From Roseococcus microcysteis (GTDB taxonomy: Bacteria > Pseudomonadota > Alphaproteobacteria > Acetobacterales > Acetobacteraceae): a stretch of 64,000 nucleotides of DNA. The stretch spans positions 2,310,501-2,374,500 of the forward strand of contig NZ_CP061718.1 in assembly GCF_014764365.1 (NCBI RefSeq). The letters are read 5' to 3'. The position numbers and the translations under genes were made by a program. How positions within the stretch are numbered: position 1 is the stretch's first letter; every line of letters starts with the position of its first letter. Positions 32,596 to 40,760 of this stretch are shown here, in pieces. The notes beneath the pieces were generated by a model that was not told the DNA's origin, searched no databases, and saw nothing but the letters and a program-made list of their open reading frames with translations.

Positions 32596-34054
32596 CCGCG
32601 GTGACCTCCTGTCGCGCCGCAGCGACCGCGTCGTAATCGCGCCCGTCATCGGCGAGCACGACCGGCAGGTTGGGATGCAGCATCCGCCAGCGCGCCACGG
32701 CCAGGTCGACATAAGCGGGCGCCAGCTCGATCGCCCGCACGCGGCGGCCGGTGCGCTGGCCGGCGAGGATGGTGGTGCCCGAGCCGCCGAAGGGCTCGAA
32801 TACGAGGTCGCCCTCGTCCGTGTAGGCCCGCATCAGAAATTCCGGCAGCACCACCGGGAACACCGCGGGATGCTCGGTCTCGATGCCACGGCCCTTGTGG
32901 CGGGTCAGACGCAGCACGTTGTCGGGGATGCGGAAGTCCTGCACCGGTAGGCCGGCGTGCTGGTACTCGGAGATCGTGCCATCGGCGGCGCGCAGCCCGC
33001 TGCCCTTGTTTGGCGTGCCAGCCCATTTGCAGGGCACGATCTTGTTCGCCTGGCGCGCCTGGCGGTTGAAGTGGAAGACCAGCTCGAAAGCCGGCGCGAG
33101 CCTCCCGTTCCAGTCCCCCGGCAGGCCGGGCCCCTGATCCCAGGCATAAAGCCCGAACCGGCGCCAGCCGCGGGCGCGCATCCAGTGGAGCCAGGCGGCC
33201 CAATAGGGCTGCCATTCATTGTCGCGATGGATCAGCCCGAGGTTCACCAGCACCTGGCCATCGGTCCGCATGCCCGCGTCGAGGTGCTGGAATACGCCCT
33301 GCATCAGGGCATCCCAGTCCGTGACACCGCCGGTGGTGTAGTCGCGCTGGTTTCCATAAGGCGGCGACGTGAAGAGCAGCGCCGCGCGGTCCTCGCCCAT
33401 CACGCGCGCCACGCTGGCGGCGTCGGTACTGTCGCCGCATAGCAGCCGATGTTCACCGAGCAACCACAGATCGCCGGGGCGGGTGACGGCTTGGCGCGGC
33501 GGTTCTGGCTCGGCATCGGCGGGGTCTTCCGCCGGCGCATCATTCGTCGCCGCCGCGCCTGCCGCTCCGCCCTCCTCGGCGGGATCCGCGGACAGAGCCT
33601 CGGGCGCGTCGCCGTTGGACACAGCATTTCCAGCCGCCTCGAGGATGTCCGCGAGCTCATCCGCTGAGAAGCCGAGTGCCGCGAGGTCGATGTCCTGCGC
33701 CGCCTGCACGGCGGCGAGCGCATCACGCAGCAGCGCCTGGTCCCAGGTCGCGTTCTCCGCGATGCGATTATCCGCGAGCCGCAGCGCCTCCTTCTGCGCC
33801 GCGGACAGATGCCGCAGCACGATCACCGGCACCTTGGCCATGCCGATCGCCGTCGCGGCCTCGAGCCGGCCGTGGCCGGCGATCAGCACGCCGTCCTCGT
33901 CCACCAGCAGCGGATTGGTGAAGCCGAACGCCAGCATGCTGGCCTTGATCTGCTCCAGCTGCTCGGCGCTGTGGACGCGGGCATTGCCCGCATGCGGGCG
34001 CAGCTCCGCCACCGGACGCAGCACAATCTTCGCCGCCATCCAGGGGAGCGTCAT
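32585..34054 (-). CDS. ParB-like domain fused to DNA methyltransferase (copy A)
   Basis: The product is 489 aa with the same architecture as its downstream neighbour. The ParB-like part holds LRPHAGNARVHSAEQLEQIK and AGHGRLEAATAIGMAKVPV. An acidic Ala-rich linker covers about 165-205. The methyltransferase has GDLWLLGEHRLLCGDSTDAA, LLFTSPPYGNQRDY (SPPY catalytic motif), GLYAWDQGPGLPGDWNG and FEPFGGSGTTILAGQRTGRR. SPPY instead of DPPY suggests a different target base (N4-cytosine or adenine) from copy B. The ATG at 34054 is chosen; 34039 is an alternative. Direct repeats lie immediately upstream at 34065-34146. No cognate nuclease is present. Confidence 0.8.
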   Translation of the reverse strand: MTLPWMAAKIVLRPVAELRPHAGNARVHSAEQLEQIKASMLAFGFTNPLLVDEDGVLIAGHGRLEAATAIGMAKVPVIVLRHLSAAQKEALRLADNRIAENATWDQALLRDALAAVQAAQDIDLAALGFSADELADILEAAGNAVSNGDAPEALSADPAEEGGAAGAAATNDAPAEDPADAEPEPPRQAVTRPGDLWLLGEHRLLCGDSTDAASVARVMGEDRAALLFTSPPYGNQRDYTTGGVTDWDALMQGVFQHLDAGMRTDGQVLVNLGLIHRDNEWQPYWAAWLHWMRARGWRRFGLYAWDQGPGLPGDWNGRLAPAFELVFHFNRQARQANKIVPCKWAGTPNKGSGLRAADGTISEYQHAGLPVQDFRIPDNVLRLTRHKGRGIETEHPAVFPVVLPEFLMRAYTDEGDLVFEPFGGSGTTILAGQRTGRRVRAIELAPAYVDLAVARWRMLHPNLPVVLADDGRDYDAVAAARQEVTADAA

Positions 34055-34064
34055 GGTGCCATCC

Positions 34065-34146
34065 GGTTTGCAGGTGGTTTGCAGGGCGGCGGCCCGGCGT
34101 CGGTTTGCAGCTATCGATTTGAAGCCGCGGGCGAAGGCTGCAAACC
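34065..34146. repeat. Four copies of GGTTTGCAG upstream of the methyltransferase operon
   Basis: GGTTTGCAG occurs at 34065-34073, 34076-34084 and 34102-34110. Its reverse complement CTGCAAACC lies at 34138-34146. The cluster starts 10 bp upstream of the start codon at 34054, so it could be an operator. Apart from this and the hairpin at 34359-34386, the 340-bp gap 34055-34394 shows no gene. Confidence 0.5.
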
Positions 34147-34358
34147 GCAACCCATATTTTCGGCCTGGCGCTAGCGATGTTGCGCGCTTCCGCCCCCCGC
34201 ATACAGCGGGGCCAGGAAGGACCCTGCGGCTCGAGAGCCACTGTCTCGATCGAGCCGCAGCGTGGCTGTTCAGCCGCGGCGCTCTCGCACCTTCTCTACG
34301 TGTCTTGCTTCTAGCCTTATCGATTTCGGAGCCGCTACGGGGTGAATTGTAACAGCGT

Positions 34359-34386
34359 GATCGGGGCGATGGTGACCGCCCCGATC
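34359..34386 (-). terminator. Perfect 10-bp hairpin after the DUF6456-like gene
   Basis: GATCGGGGCG (34359-34368) and CGCCCCGATC (34377-34386) form a perfect stem with an 8-base loop. It begins 9 bp downstream of the stop of the minus-strand gene ending at 34395. The T-run on the minus strand is poor. Confidence 0.5.
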
Positions 34387-34394
34387 ATCCCGCG

Positions 34395-34949
34395 TCACGC
34401 CGCCCTCGCTCGTGGCATCAGCCCGAAGTGCACGGCAAGAATGCCGAGGGACCCGACCAGGATGCCCTGTCCCACTGGGCCGTGCACCGTCCGTCCGGCC
34501 CAGCCCTGCCGCATCGACCACTCGCGGACCGAGAACTCCAGGCCGATGACAAACCACGCGCAGGAGCCGCAGGGGCTGTCCTGCCCCCCCAACGCATCGA
34601 GCGCCGCAGCGACGCGGCGCCGTGCCTCGACCTGCATCGTCGAGAGCGTGTCGACGCGCGTGCCTGGGATGCGCATGATCTGTGACGTCGACATGCTGTC
34701 GAAGCAGGCGGCGCGGAACAGCCCGCGGAAGATCTCACCCGCTTCGTGCATCTGCGGCGTGATGCTGCCATGCGCCAGCATCAGCCCGAGCGTGTCCACG
34801 GCGCGGCGATGCTGGATCGGGCTGCCGGTCTCGGGATCCGCCTCGCGGATCGGCTCGGAGAAGCCACCATGCTGCAGCCGCCACTTCGACGGCTTCGCCA
34901 GATCGTCGTGCTTCGGCTTCGGCACCTTGGTCTTGCGCTTACCGGCCAT
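34395..34949 (-). CDS. Phage protein, DUF6456-like
   Basis: The product is 184 aa. It has a basic start (MAGKRKTKVPKPKHDDLAKP), a conserved middle (IQHRRAVDTLGLMLAHGSIT) and the C-terminal ALDALGGQDSPCGSCAWFVI, GLEFSVREWSMRQGW, GQGILVGSLGILAVHFGL. That last region resembles the DUF6456 family, which is found in alphaproteobacterial chromosomes and phages and is probably DNA binding. The assignment is from memory and only moderately sure. It ends at a strong hairpin and overlaps the upstream gene by 11 bp. Confidence 0.45.
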   Translation of the reverse strand: MAGKRKTKVPKPKHDDLAKPSKWRLQHGGFSEPIREADPETGSPIQHRRAVDTLGLMLAHGSITPQMHEAGEIFRGLFRAACFDSMSTSQIMRIPGTRVDTLSTMQVEARRRVAAALDALGGQDSPCGSCAWFVIGLEFSVREWSMRQGWAGRTVHGPVGQGILVGSLGILAVHFGLMPRARAA

Positions 34950-35169
34950 GGCGGTTCTCCCCGTTGCGACGCCCCCAGCGCCGGTTGGCTTCGTTGGTGA
35001 TGGCCTGGCGCAGCCAGTCGTCGGTGATGTCGGCGACAGGCAGGGCGACGACGCCATGCCGATGCCAGGCGGCAGCCCGCATGGCGTTGACCTCGGTGTC
35101 GTTCGTCGGGCTGCGCGTGCCCCGGTCGAGGCAGGAGCGGGGCGGCAGTGGTGCGCCGTGCATGCTCAT
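34939..35169 (-). CDS. Small hypothetical phage protein
   Basis: The product is 76 aa, starting MSMHGAPLPPRSCLDRGTRS, with VVALPVADITDDWLRQAITN and EANRRWGRRNGENRHGR. No family is recognised. The start overlaps the stop of the resolvase gene by four bases (ATGA type), and the end overlaps the next gene by 11 bp, so it is very likely translated as part of the operon. The WLRQAITNEANRRWG segment is helical and basic, suggesting nucleic-acid contact, but this is a guess. Confidence 0.45.
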   Translation of the reverse strand: MSMHGAPLPPRSCLDRGTRSPTNDTEVNAMRAAAWHRHGVVALPVADITDDWLRQAITNEANRRWGRRNGENRHGR

Positions 35170-35714
35170 GCGCGGCCTCCCGTGGGGTCGGTGGCCCAGA
35201 GCAGAAGGGCGATGGCATCCGCCTCGTTGTCGTCGGCCGGCGCGAAGCCGCGGGCCTGGATGGCGGCGACCATCTTCGCCTTGTCGGCGTTGCCCTTGCC
35301 GGTGGCGTAGCGCTTGATCGTGCCGACCGGGACGCCCTCGTAGGGGACGTCGTGCTCCTCGCACCAGGCGCTCAGCATGCCAAGGAAGCCGCCGTAGACG
35401 TGTGCCGCGTCGGTGCCGGCATGCGCCCGGACTTCCTCGAACACGATCCGCGCCACACCGCCGGACAGTGCGGCGACCTCGGCCAGCCATCTGCGGAAGC
35501 GCAGGAAGCGCATCCCGCCGCCCTCGAACCTGGTCGGCTTGAAGGTCATGATGCCGGAGGTGATACCGCCATCACGCGACCGCAGTGCCCAGCCGGTGGT
35601 GGTGCCGAGATCGAGGGCGAGCACGGCGTGGTGCGCCAGGCTGGTCGCAGGCGGGAGGGCGATGGGCGGGCGGCTTGCGTGCACGGCGGGCATGGTGAGA
35701 GTCGCGGGTGCCAT
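35166..35714 (-). CDS. RuvC-like Holliday junction resolvase
   Basis: The product is 182 aa. The RNase H-fold catalytic acids are visible: LALDLGTTTGWAL (Asp at about residue 35), ARIVFEEVRAHAG (Glu pair, about 93) and PADDNEADAIALLLWA (Asp cluster near 162-168). GTIKRYATGKGNADKAKMVA is the conserved helix between them. Phage enzymes of this kind resolve branched replication intermediates before packaging. The ATG at 35714 has GGAGA upstream. The 440-bp gap in front of it contains the candidate origin repeats, and its promoter must also be there. Confidence 0.75.
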   Translation of the reverse strand: MAPATLTMPAVHASRPPIALPPATSLAHHAVLALDLGTTTGWALRSRDGGITSGIMTFKPTRFEGGGMRFLRFRRWLAEVAALSGGVARIVFEEVRAHAGTDAAHVYGGFLGMLSAWCEEHDVPYEGVPVGTIKRYATGKGNADKAKMVAAIQARGFAPADDNEADAIALLLWATDPTGGRA

Positions 35715-35928
35715 GGTGGTCTCCGAAAGGGGATCGTCCTGGTGAGGGCGGCGACGGCACGGTTCTTGGCGGAGCTCGCCGTCGCTGCCCGGCATTTCGG
35801 GTGGGCCTGTATCCGGCGGTCCGATCGCTGGCGGCCGGTGCCGCCCCAACCCAGGACCCAACCGGGTCCAACCTGCGCCGACCTGGCAGGAAGTACTTTC
35901 ACGCGAAATCAACGTGTTACGCGGGCGT

Positions 35929-36135
35929 GTCCCAACGTCCCAACCTGGGCCGACATCCCCTAAACCTATAAGGAGAATGTATGTCCGGCCCGACCCAGAC
36001 CTTCCGCATCTAGGTTTCAGACCCGTTGGGACGGTTGGGACGTTGGGACCGGCGGCCGCAACCATCTGCTTTCGCGTGCAGATTTTGTGTCCCAACCTCG
36101 AAGAGGGGGTTGGGACCGCGGGGCGAGGTTGGGAC
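35929..36135. other. Candidate phage replication origin: eight identical GTTGGGAC repeats
   Basis: GTTGGGAC occurs at 36025, 36034, 36042, 36109 and 36128. Its reverse complement GTCCCAAC is at 35929, 35937 and 36089. All eight copies are exact, several spaced 8-9 bp apart like iterons. TTTCACGCG and TTTCGCG elements at about 35898 and 36071, and an AT-richer patch (CCTAAACCTATAAGG) at 35959-35973, lie among them. The site is in the only large non-coding gap of the early region (35715-36154) and directly beside the Toprim/VapE primase-helicase gene. It could alternatively be an operator array for a phage regulator. Confidence 0.6.
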
Positions 36136-36154
36136 AGCATCGGGGAAGCTGACA

Positions 36155-38701
36155 TCACGAGCCGCCCTGCGAGCGCGGCGCCCGGTAGCGCCACTCCCGC
36201 GCATCCCGGCCCGAGGCACCGGATTTGTACCGCTCCCACTTCCTTGCCTTCAGGAAGCTGGAGACGCGCATCTGGTCTGCCCGGGTCCATTTCGCCGGTT
36301 CGATGCTGAGCGCCTTCTCCAGCACCTCGCCCACGGAGACGTCGGTCAATGGCGTCGGGCGGGGGACATGGCGGTCCTGCCAATCGTCATAGCCCCCGAA
36401 GCCGACATTCACGCTGCGGCGCTCGGAGACGAGCCAGCGCTCGATCAGTGCGTCCCAGGCATCCGGCTCGTAGCGGGCCTCCTGTTCGGCGGTGGCGGTG
36501 GCGATGAGGTCGCGGTTCTCCAGCCACCACGGCGCACCCGCGTTGAACCGCGCGACAGCCTCAGCCCAAAGCTGGTCCCGGTCACGGCGCAGACCGTCGA
36601 GATCGATCTCTCCACACCGCAGCGGCCAGAAGCGTCGATTGCCGGTTTCATCGCGCAGATAGGTGTCGGGATTCACGCTGCCGGCGAAGACGCACTGCCG
36701 CGGCACCGTGACCACGTAGCGCTCGTAGGGGGGGCGGTAGCGATCGGAGGTGCGGGTGAGGAAGGCCTTGATGCGCGAGACCTCGGCCCTGCCGATCGCG
36801 TCGAGCTCGGCCATCTCGATGATCCACACGCCACGCATCTGCTGCGCGGCATCCTTCGAGCCGATTTCCGCCAGTTCGTCGGTGAACCAGGCATCGGAGG
36901 CGAGCACCTTCAGTGCCGTCGATTTCCGGATGCCCTGCGGCCCCTCCAGGATCAGCATGTGGTCGGCCTTGCAGCCGGGGCGCATGATCCGCGCGACCGC
37001 GGAGACCATCCACAGCGATGCCATGGCCCGGTTCAGCGGCGTGTCGGCCGCGCCGAGATAGGTCACGGCCCATGCGTCGAGGCGCAGCGTCCCATCCCAG
37101 GCGAGCGCGCGGAGATAGTCCTGCACGGGGTGCACGCGGATGTTGCGGGCGACGGCCACGACGCTGCGCCCCACCACCACGGGCGGCACGTTGATCTCGT
37201 GCCGCTGCAGCCATTCGGCGCAGCGCACGTCGTCCGCATCGCCCCAGGCCCGCGGAAGGGTGCCGGCGGCGGGCTCCCATGGCAGGGCCCGGGTGACCAG
37301 GATCTCCTGGGCGAACTCGTCGAAGACCAGCGCGCCGGCGAACGCCGCATCGAGCGACAGCGCGGTGATCACGTTGGCCTCGTTCCGCTCCGGCGTGCCG
37401 CTGGGTTCGAGGCGCAGCAGAGCAGCCCAGCGCGGCCGGATCGGCGCCTGGTTCACATCGCCGGTGGTGTTGAAGCGGCGCCGCAGCTCGCCGAGTTGCT
37501 TCTCCAGGATGGAGACGGCGATGCCGGTCGCGGATTTGATGGCGCCGAGGACCTGGCGCTCGGGCAGTGGCTCGAGGCGGAGGGTGACGAGGCGCCCCAG
37601 CAGCTGGGACAGCGGCACCATGTCGGGCGGGTTGGTGAGCGTGGCCGCGGCCGCCAGCAACTCCTCCGCGGTGGTGGGCGACGGTGCGTGGTCACCAGTG
37701 AGTGCCGGCGCGGCATAGTCTTCGGCCGTCACCCCATGCCGCAGGTCGTCGTTGAAGTCGTCGCCATGCAGCGGCGCGAGGATGCGGGAGGGGATGTTGG
37801 CGAGGTTCAGCTGGTCCGCCAGCGTGGCCGCGGCCTGCATGCCGGGCAGGCCGGCATCGGCGAAGATGGTGACGTGGGTGGTGCCGTCCGGCCACCGCCA
37901 ACGCCGCAACCCATCCGCGGAGAGCGCCGCCATGGTCGGCACGCCGAAGATGGCCTGCGACGAGAGCGCGGTCTCGATGCCCTCGGCGACGCCGATCCGG
38001 CCGTCATCGGGGAGCGGCGCCAGGCGCACTGCTCCTCCGGCGATGGGCCCGAGCATCTTCTTCCCCGGCGGCGCCTTCGCCGAGCCGTCGTCCAGCAGGT
38101 AGGTGCGGTGGATGCCGCCGGTGGCCTCGCCGGCGCCGTCGCGCGCGACCGCCACCATCCCAGCCCAGCCACGCTTCGTGTCAAAGTCGGGCAGGTCCGG
38201 ATGGAACAGCAGGTCGGGGCTGTCTGGCACCACCAGCCCCCGGCTGCGCAGATAGGTCTCTGCCACCGTCCCGGCGAGCGGCTGGCAGCCTTCCAACAAC
38301 CGCGCCACCTCGCGGCTATGGTCCGGCCTCGGCTCCTGCGGCCGCGGGCCGGGCGCCGGCTGCTCCATATGGGCAAGCCGCGCGGCCTCGGCGAAGAGCC
38401 GCGCCTCTGTCAGCCCGGTCGCGTGATAGACCATGTCGATCGGGCCGGCGCTCTCGCCGGTGGCGTGGTCGAAGCCCCATCCCGCGAAGCGACCCTCGAG
38501 GTGCAGGACGCAGGAGCCCTCGCTACGGGGCCGGCGGCCTGACAGGTCGGCGCAGCGCAGCGTCTTCCGGTCCGGCGCGCGGACTGCCTGCGGGAACAGT
38601 GCCGGCAGCCAGTCCCGCGCCGTGTCCGCCAGCCTGCGCCGCACCTCGGCGAGGTCGTGCCGAACCGGCAGAACGGGCCCGGCGTCGTTGAGGTCGATCA
38701 T
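36155..38701 (-). CDS. Primase-helicase: Toprim domain plus VapE-type helicase
   Basis: The product is 848 aa. The N-terminal 110 residues (RRRLADTARDWLPALFPQAV, HLEGRFAGWGFDHATGES) resemble the DUF7146-type leader of phage primases. The Toprim domain follows at about 215-300: IGVAEGIETALSSQAIFGVP and HVTIFADAGLPGMQAAATLA. The VapE/SF3-like ATPase occupies about 470-800: HMLILEGPQGIRKSTALKVL (Walker A), MRGVWIIEMAELDAIGRAEV (Walker B), PRQCVFAGSVNPDTYLRDET (sensor) and TGNRRFWPLRCGEIDL. It primes and unwinds DNA at the phage origin. The adjoining repeat cluster fits that role. Complete, with no frame disruption. Confidence 0.85.
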   Translation of the reverse strand: MIDLNDAGPVLPVRHDLAEVRRRLADTARDWLPALFPQAVRAPDRKTLRCADLSGRRPRSEGSCVLHLEGRFAGWGFDHATGESAGPIDMVYHATGLTEARLFAEAARLAHMEQPAPGPRPQEPRPDHSREVARLLEGCQPLAGTVAETYLRSRGLVVPDSPDLLFHPDLPDFDTKRGWAGMVAVARDGAGEATGGIHRTYLLDDGSAKAPPGKKMLGPIAGGAVRLAPLPDDGRIGVAEGIETALSSQAIFGVPTMAALSADGLRRWRWPDGTTHVTIFADAGLPGMQAAATLADQLNLANIPSRILAPLHGDDFNDDLRHGVTAEDYAAPALTGDHAPSPTTAEELLAAAATLTNPPDMVPLSQLLGRLVTLRLEPLPERQVLGAIKSATGIAVSILEKQLGELRRRFNTTGDVNQAPIRPRWAALLRLEPSGTPERNEANVITALSLDAAFAGALVFDEFAQEILVTRALPWEPAAGTLPRAWGDADDVRCAEWLQRHEINVPPVVVGRSVVAVARNIRVHPVQDYLRALAWDGTLRLDAWAVTYLGAADTPLNRAMASLWMVSAVARIMRPGCKADHMLILEGPQGIRKSTALKVLASDAWFTDELAEIGSKDAAQQMRGVWIIEMAELDAIGRAEVSRIKAFLTRTSDRYRPPYERYVVTVPRQCVFAGSVNPDTYLRDETGNRRFWPLRCGEIDLDGLRRDRDQLWAEAVARFNAGAPWWLENRDLIATATAEQEARYEPDAWDALIERWLVSERRSVNVGFGGYDDWQDRHVPRPTPLTDVSVGEVLEKALSIEPAKWTRADQMRVSSFLKARKWERYKSGASGRDAREWRYRAPRSQGGS

Positions 38702-39438
38702 CGCGCTGCGTCTCCGCCTGGTGCCGACGCATCGTTCAGATCGAGCACGTATCCCGAGGCAGCGTGAAGACGGTTCGCACCGCCCCCTGGAATCTGCCAG
38801 GCCGGCAGTTCGCGGCGATGTTCCAAGGCGCGCGCCTTGTCACGTGTGATGCCGAGCCGCGAAGCCACCTGCCCCAGGACGAGTTGCTCACCCTCGAATA
38901 GGTACCAGCGAGTCACGCGCCTGTTTCGTGCCTGAACCTCGGGTAGCGCCCATCGGCAGTTTCCCGGTGCATAGTCGCCGTCTGGGTCGATGCGATCCAA
39001 GCTGTGCGCCGGGCACGGCCGCGGACCCATGTCGCGTAGGAAGGCGCGGAAATCGCGCGCCCAGTCAGCGCACATCGAGATGCCACGCGCACCATAGGTG
39101 CCGAAGGACGCGTTGCGGGGGTTCTCGCAGCGCTTCTTCGCGGCCAGCCAAGCACCGTATTCGGGTGTCGGCGCCGCCCCGGCCGCATGGGCGTGACGTG
39201 TGGCACGCTCGATCGCGAGGCAACCGCAGCTCCGGCTGCCACCGCGCGACGAGCGCAATGCCAGGGCTAGACTCTGGGCGAGAACCATCTTCTCACCTCC
39301 GCAATCGCAGCGACACAGCCAGCGGGGACGGAGACGCCCCCGCTCGTCCTTCCGCCCCTGGGCTGCGGCGATGATGGTCCACCGACCAACACGTCCACCG
39401 GGGCTCAAGCTCGTGGTCGCTAGAGGTCGATCTCTCAT
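38698..39438 (-). CDS. Zinc-binding phage protein resembling HNH/AP2-associated proteins
   Basis: The product is 246 aa. CRCDCGGEKMV and SCGCLAIERATRH (about 48-90) give a Cys cluster. YGAWLAAKKRCENPRNASFG, TYGARGISMCADWARDFRAF and SLDRIDPDGDYAPGNCRWAL follow. That combination occurs in phage proteins related to HNH homing nucleases and AP2 domains, where it binds DNA. A C-terminal helix-turn-helix is likely (LVLGQVASRLGITRDKARAL). The classical HNH catalytic histidines are not clear, so nuclease activity is uncertain. Its start overlaps the helicase stop by four bases. Confidence 0.5.
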   Translation of the reverse strand: MRDRPLATTSLSPGGRVGRWTIIAAAQGRKDERGRLRPRWLCRCDCGGEKMVLAQSLALALRSSRGGSRSCGCLAIERATRHAHAAGAAPTPEYGAWLAAKKRCENPRNASFGTYGARGISMCADWARDFRAFLRDMGPRPCPAHSLDRIDPDGDYAPGNCRWALPEVQARNRRVTRWYLFEGEQLVLGQVASRLGITRDKARALEHRRELPAWQIPGGGANRLHAASGYVLDLNDASAPGGDAAR

Positions 39439-40760
39439 GCGATGATCACGAGCCCCCATTCGGCTCTGGTGATCGCCGTGTAGAGCCATCGGTTGCGATC
39501 CAGCGCTGTGCGGCCGAGCCCATCGTCCCACACCAGGACCGTCGGGAACTGGCTTCCCTGCGCCTTATGTCCGGTGATGGCCCAGCCGAAGGTCGCCTCG
39601 CTCAGTCCCTTCTTGAACTTCCAGTCGCGGTCATGGCGCTGCTTGTCGAAGGCGATGTGATCCTCGAAGTGCCCCTTGTAGATGCGCAGCCGGCCGCGGC
39701 TGCCATCCTGCTGCGGCGGCCCGATGCGGTTGCCGTCTTCGTCGGTCACCACTGCCGAGAAGTAGTGGGTCCCCTCGTCGACGACGGCGTCGAGCGAGAG
39801 GAACATGCCGTTGATGAGCCCGAGGTCGTTCTGGTTCTTCAGGCAGACGATCTTTTCGGCGGGGCCGGTTGGCAGCCAGCCTGGCCCAAAGCCGGCGGCC
39901 TGGCGCATGGCATTGTTCAGCTGCAGGCGCGTCGCGTTCATGCCGCAGATGACCTGCCCACCGCGCAGCGCCTGCTCCGGCGTCACGTCGGATTTGCGCA
40001 TCTTCCAGACGTGGGTGTCGTATTGGCCGAAGCCGATCGCCATGCCCTCGCGGGCCATGGTGGCGAGGCGGATGATGGCGCTCTCCGCCGCCTGTCGGTG
40101 AATCTCGGTGAGCATGATGTCGGGCGCATCCTTGGTGAAGGCGCCTTCGCCCTGAATCGGCGGCAGCTGGCCAGGATCGCCAAGGACCAGGATTGGCTTA
40201 CCGAAGCTCATGAGGTCGCGCGCCATGTCCTCGCCGACCATCGACACCTCATCCAGCACGATGAGCCGCGCATGCGCCGCGTCGCTTTTCGGGTTCAGCG
40301 CGAAGCGGGGCCGCTTCATCTCAGAGACGGCCTGGCGCATCGCCTCGATCGTCGCCTCGGCGGTCGTGCGATCGAAGCCCGAGAGCTGCCGAGCGCTGGC
40401 CATCGCCTCGGTGATCTTCTTTTCGGCCGCCTCGACTTCCTCCTCGGTCGCCTCGATGACGCTGTAGATCAGGCTGTGGATGGTGCGTGCGGGCGTGCCC
40501 TTGCGGCGCAGGACCAGCGCAGCCTTGCCGGTGAAGGTGGCTGTGACGACACCGGGCACGCAGCCCTCGCCATCACCGCCGGCGCGATGCGGCTCGAGGC
40601 CGATCTCACCCAGTGCAAACTTCAGCACGGTCGATTTGCCCGTGCCGGCGAAGCCGAACAGCCGGAACACCTGCTGCTGCTCGGTGCCGTGCTCGAACCA
40701 TGCCCGGATCGCGCTGATGGCGCGGTGCTGGGTGTCGGAGGGCGTGATGTCGCCGCTCAT
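39435..40760 (-). CDS. SF1B DNA helicase (Dda/RecD-like)
   Basis: The product is 441 aa. The motifs are in order: LFGFAGTGKSTVLKFALGEI (Walker A, about residues 35-54), TFTGKAALVLRRKGTPARTI (motif Ia), ARLIVLDEVSMVGEDMARDL (motif II) and ILVLGDPGQLPPIQGEGAF (motif III). IMLTEIHRQAAESAIIRLA, ITGHKAQGSQFPTVLVWDD (motif V) and RWLYTAITRAEWGLVII (motif VI) complete the set. This is the T4 Dda/RecD2 type, moving 5' to 3'. It probably acts at phage replication start or in recombination with the Sak4-like protein. The ATG at 40760 overlaps the upstream gene's stop. Confidence 0.85.
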   Translation of the reverse strand: MSGDITPSDTQHRAISAIRAWFEHGTEQQQVFRLFGFAGTGKSTVLKFALGEIGLEPHRAGGDGEGCVPGVVTATFTGKAALVLRRKGTPARTIHSLIYSVIEATEEEVEAAEKKITEAMASARQLSGFDRTTAEATIEAMRQAVSEMKRPRFALNPKSDAAHARLIVLDEVSMVGEDMARDLMSFGKPILVLGDPGQLPPIQGEGAFTKDAPDIMLTEIHRQAAESAIIRLATMAREGMAIGFGQYDTHVWKMRKSDVTPEQALRGGQVICGMNATRLQLNNAMRQAAGFGPGWLPTGPAEKIVCLKNQNDLGLINGMFLSLDAVVDEGTHYFSAVVTDEDGNRIGPPQQDGSRGRLRIYKGHFEDHIAFDKQRHDRDWKFKKGLSEATFGWAITGHKAQGSQFPTVLVWDDGLGRTALDRNRWLYTAITRAEWGLVIIA

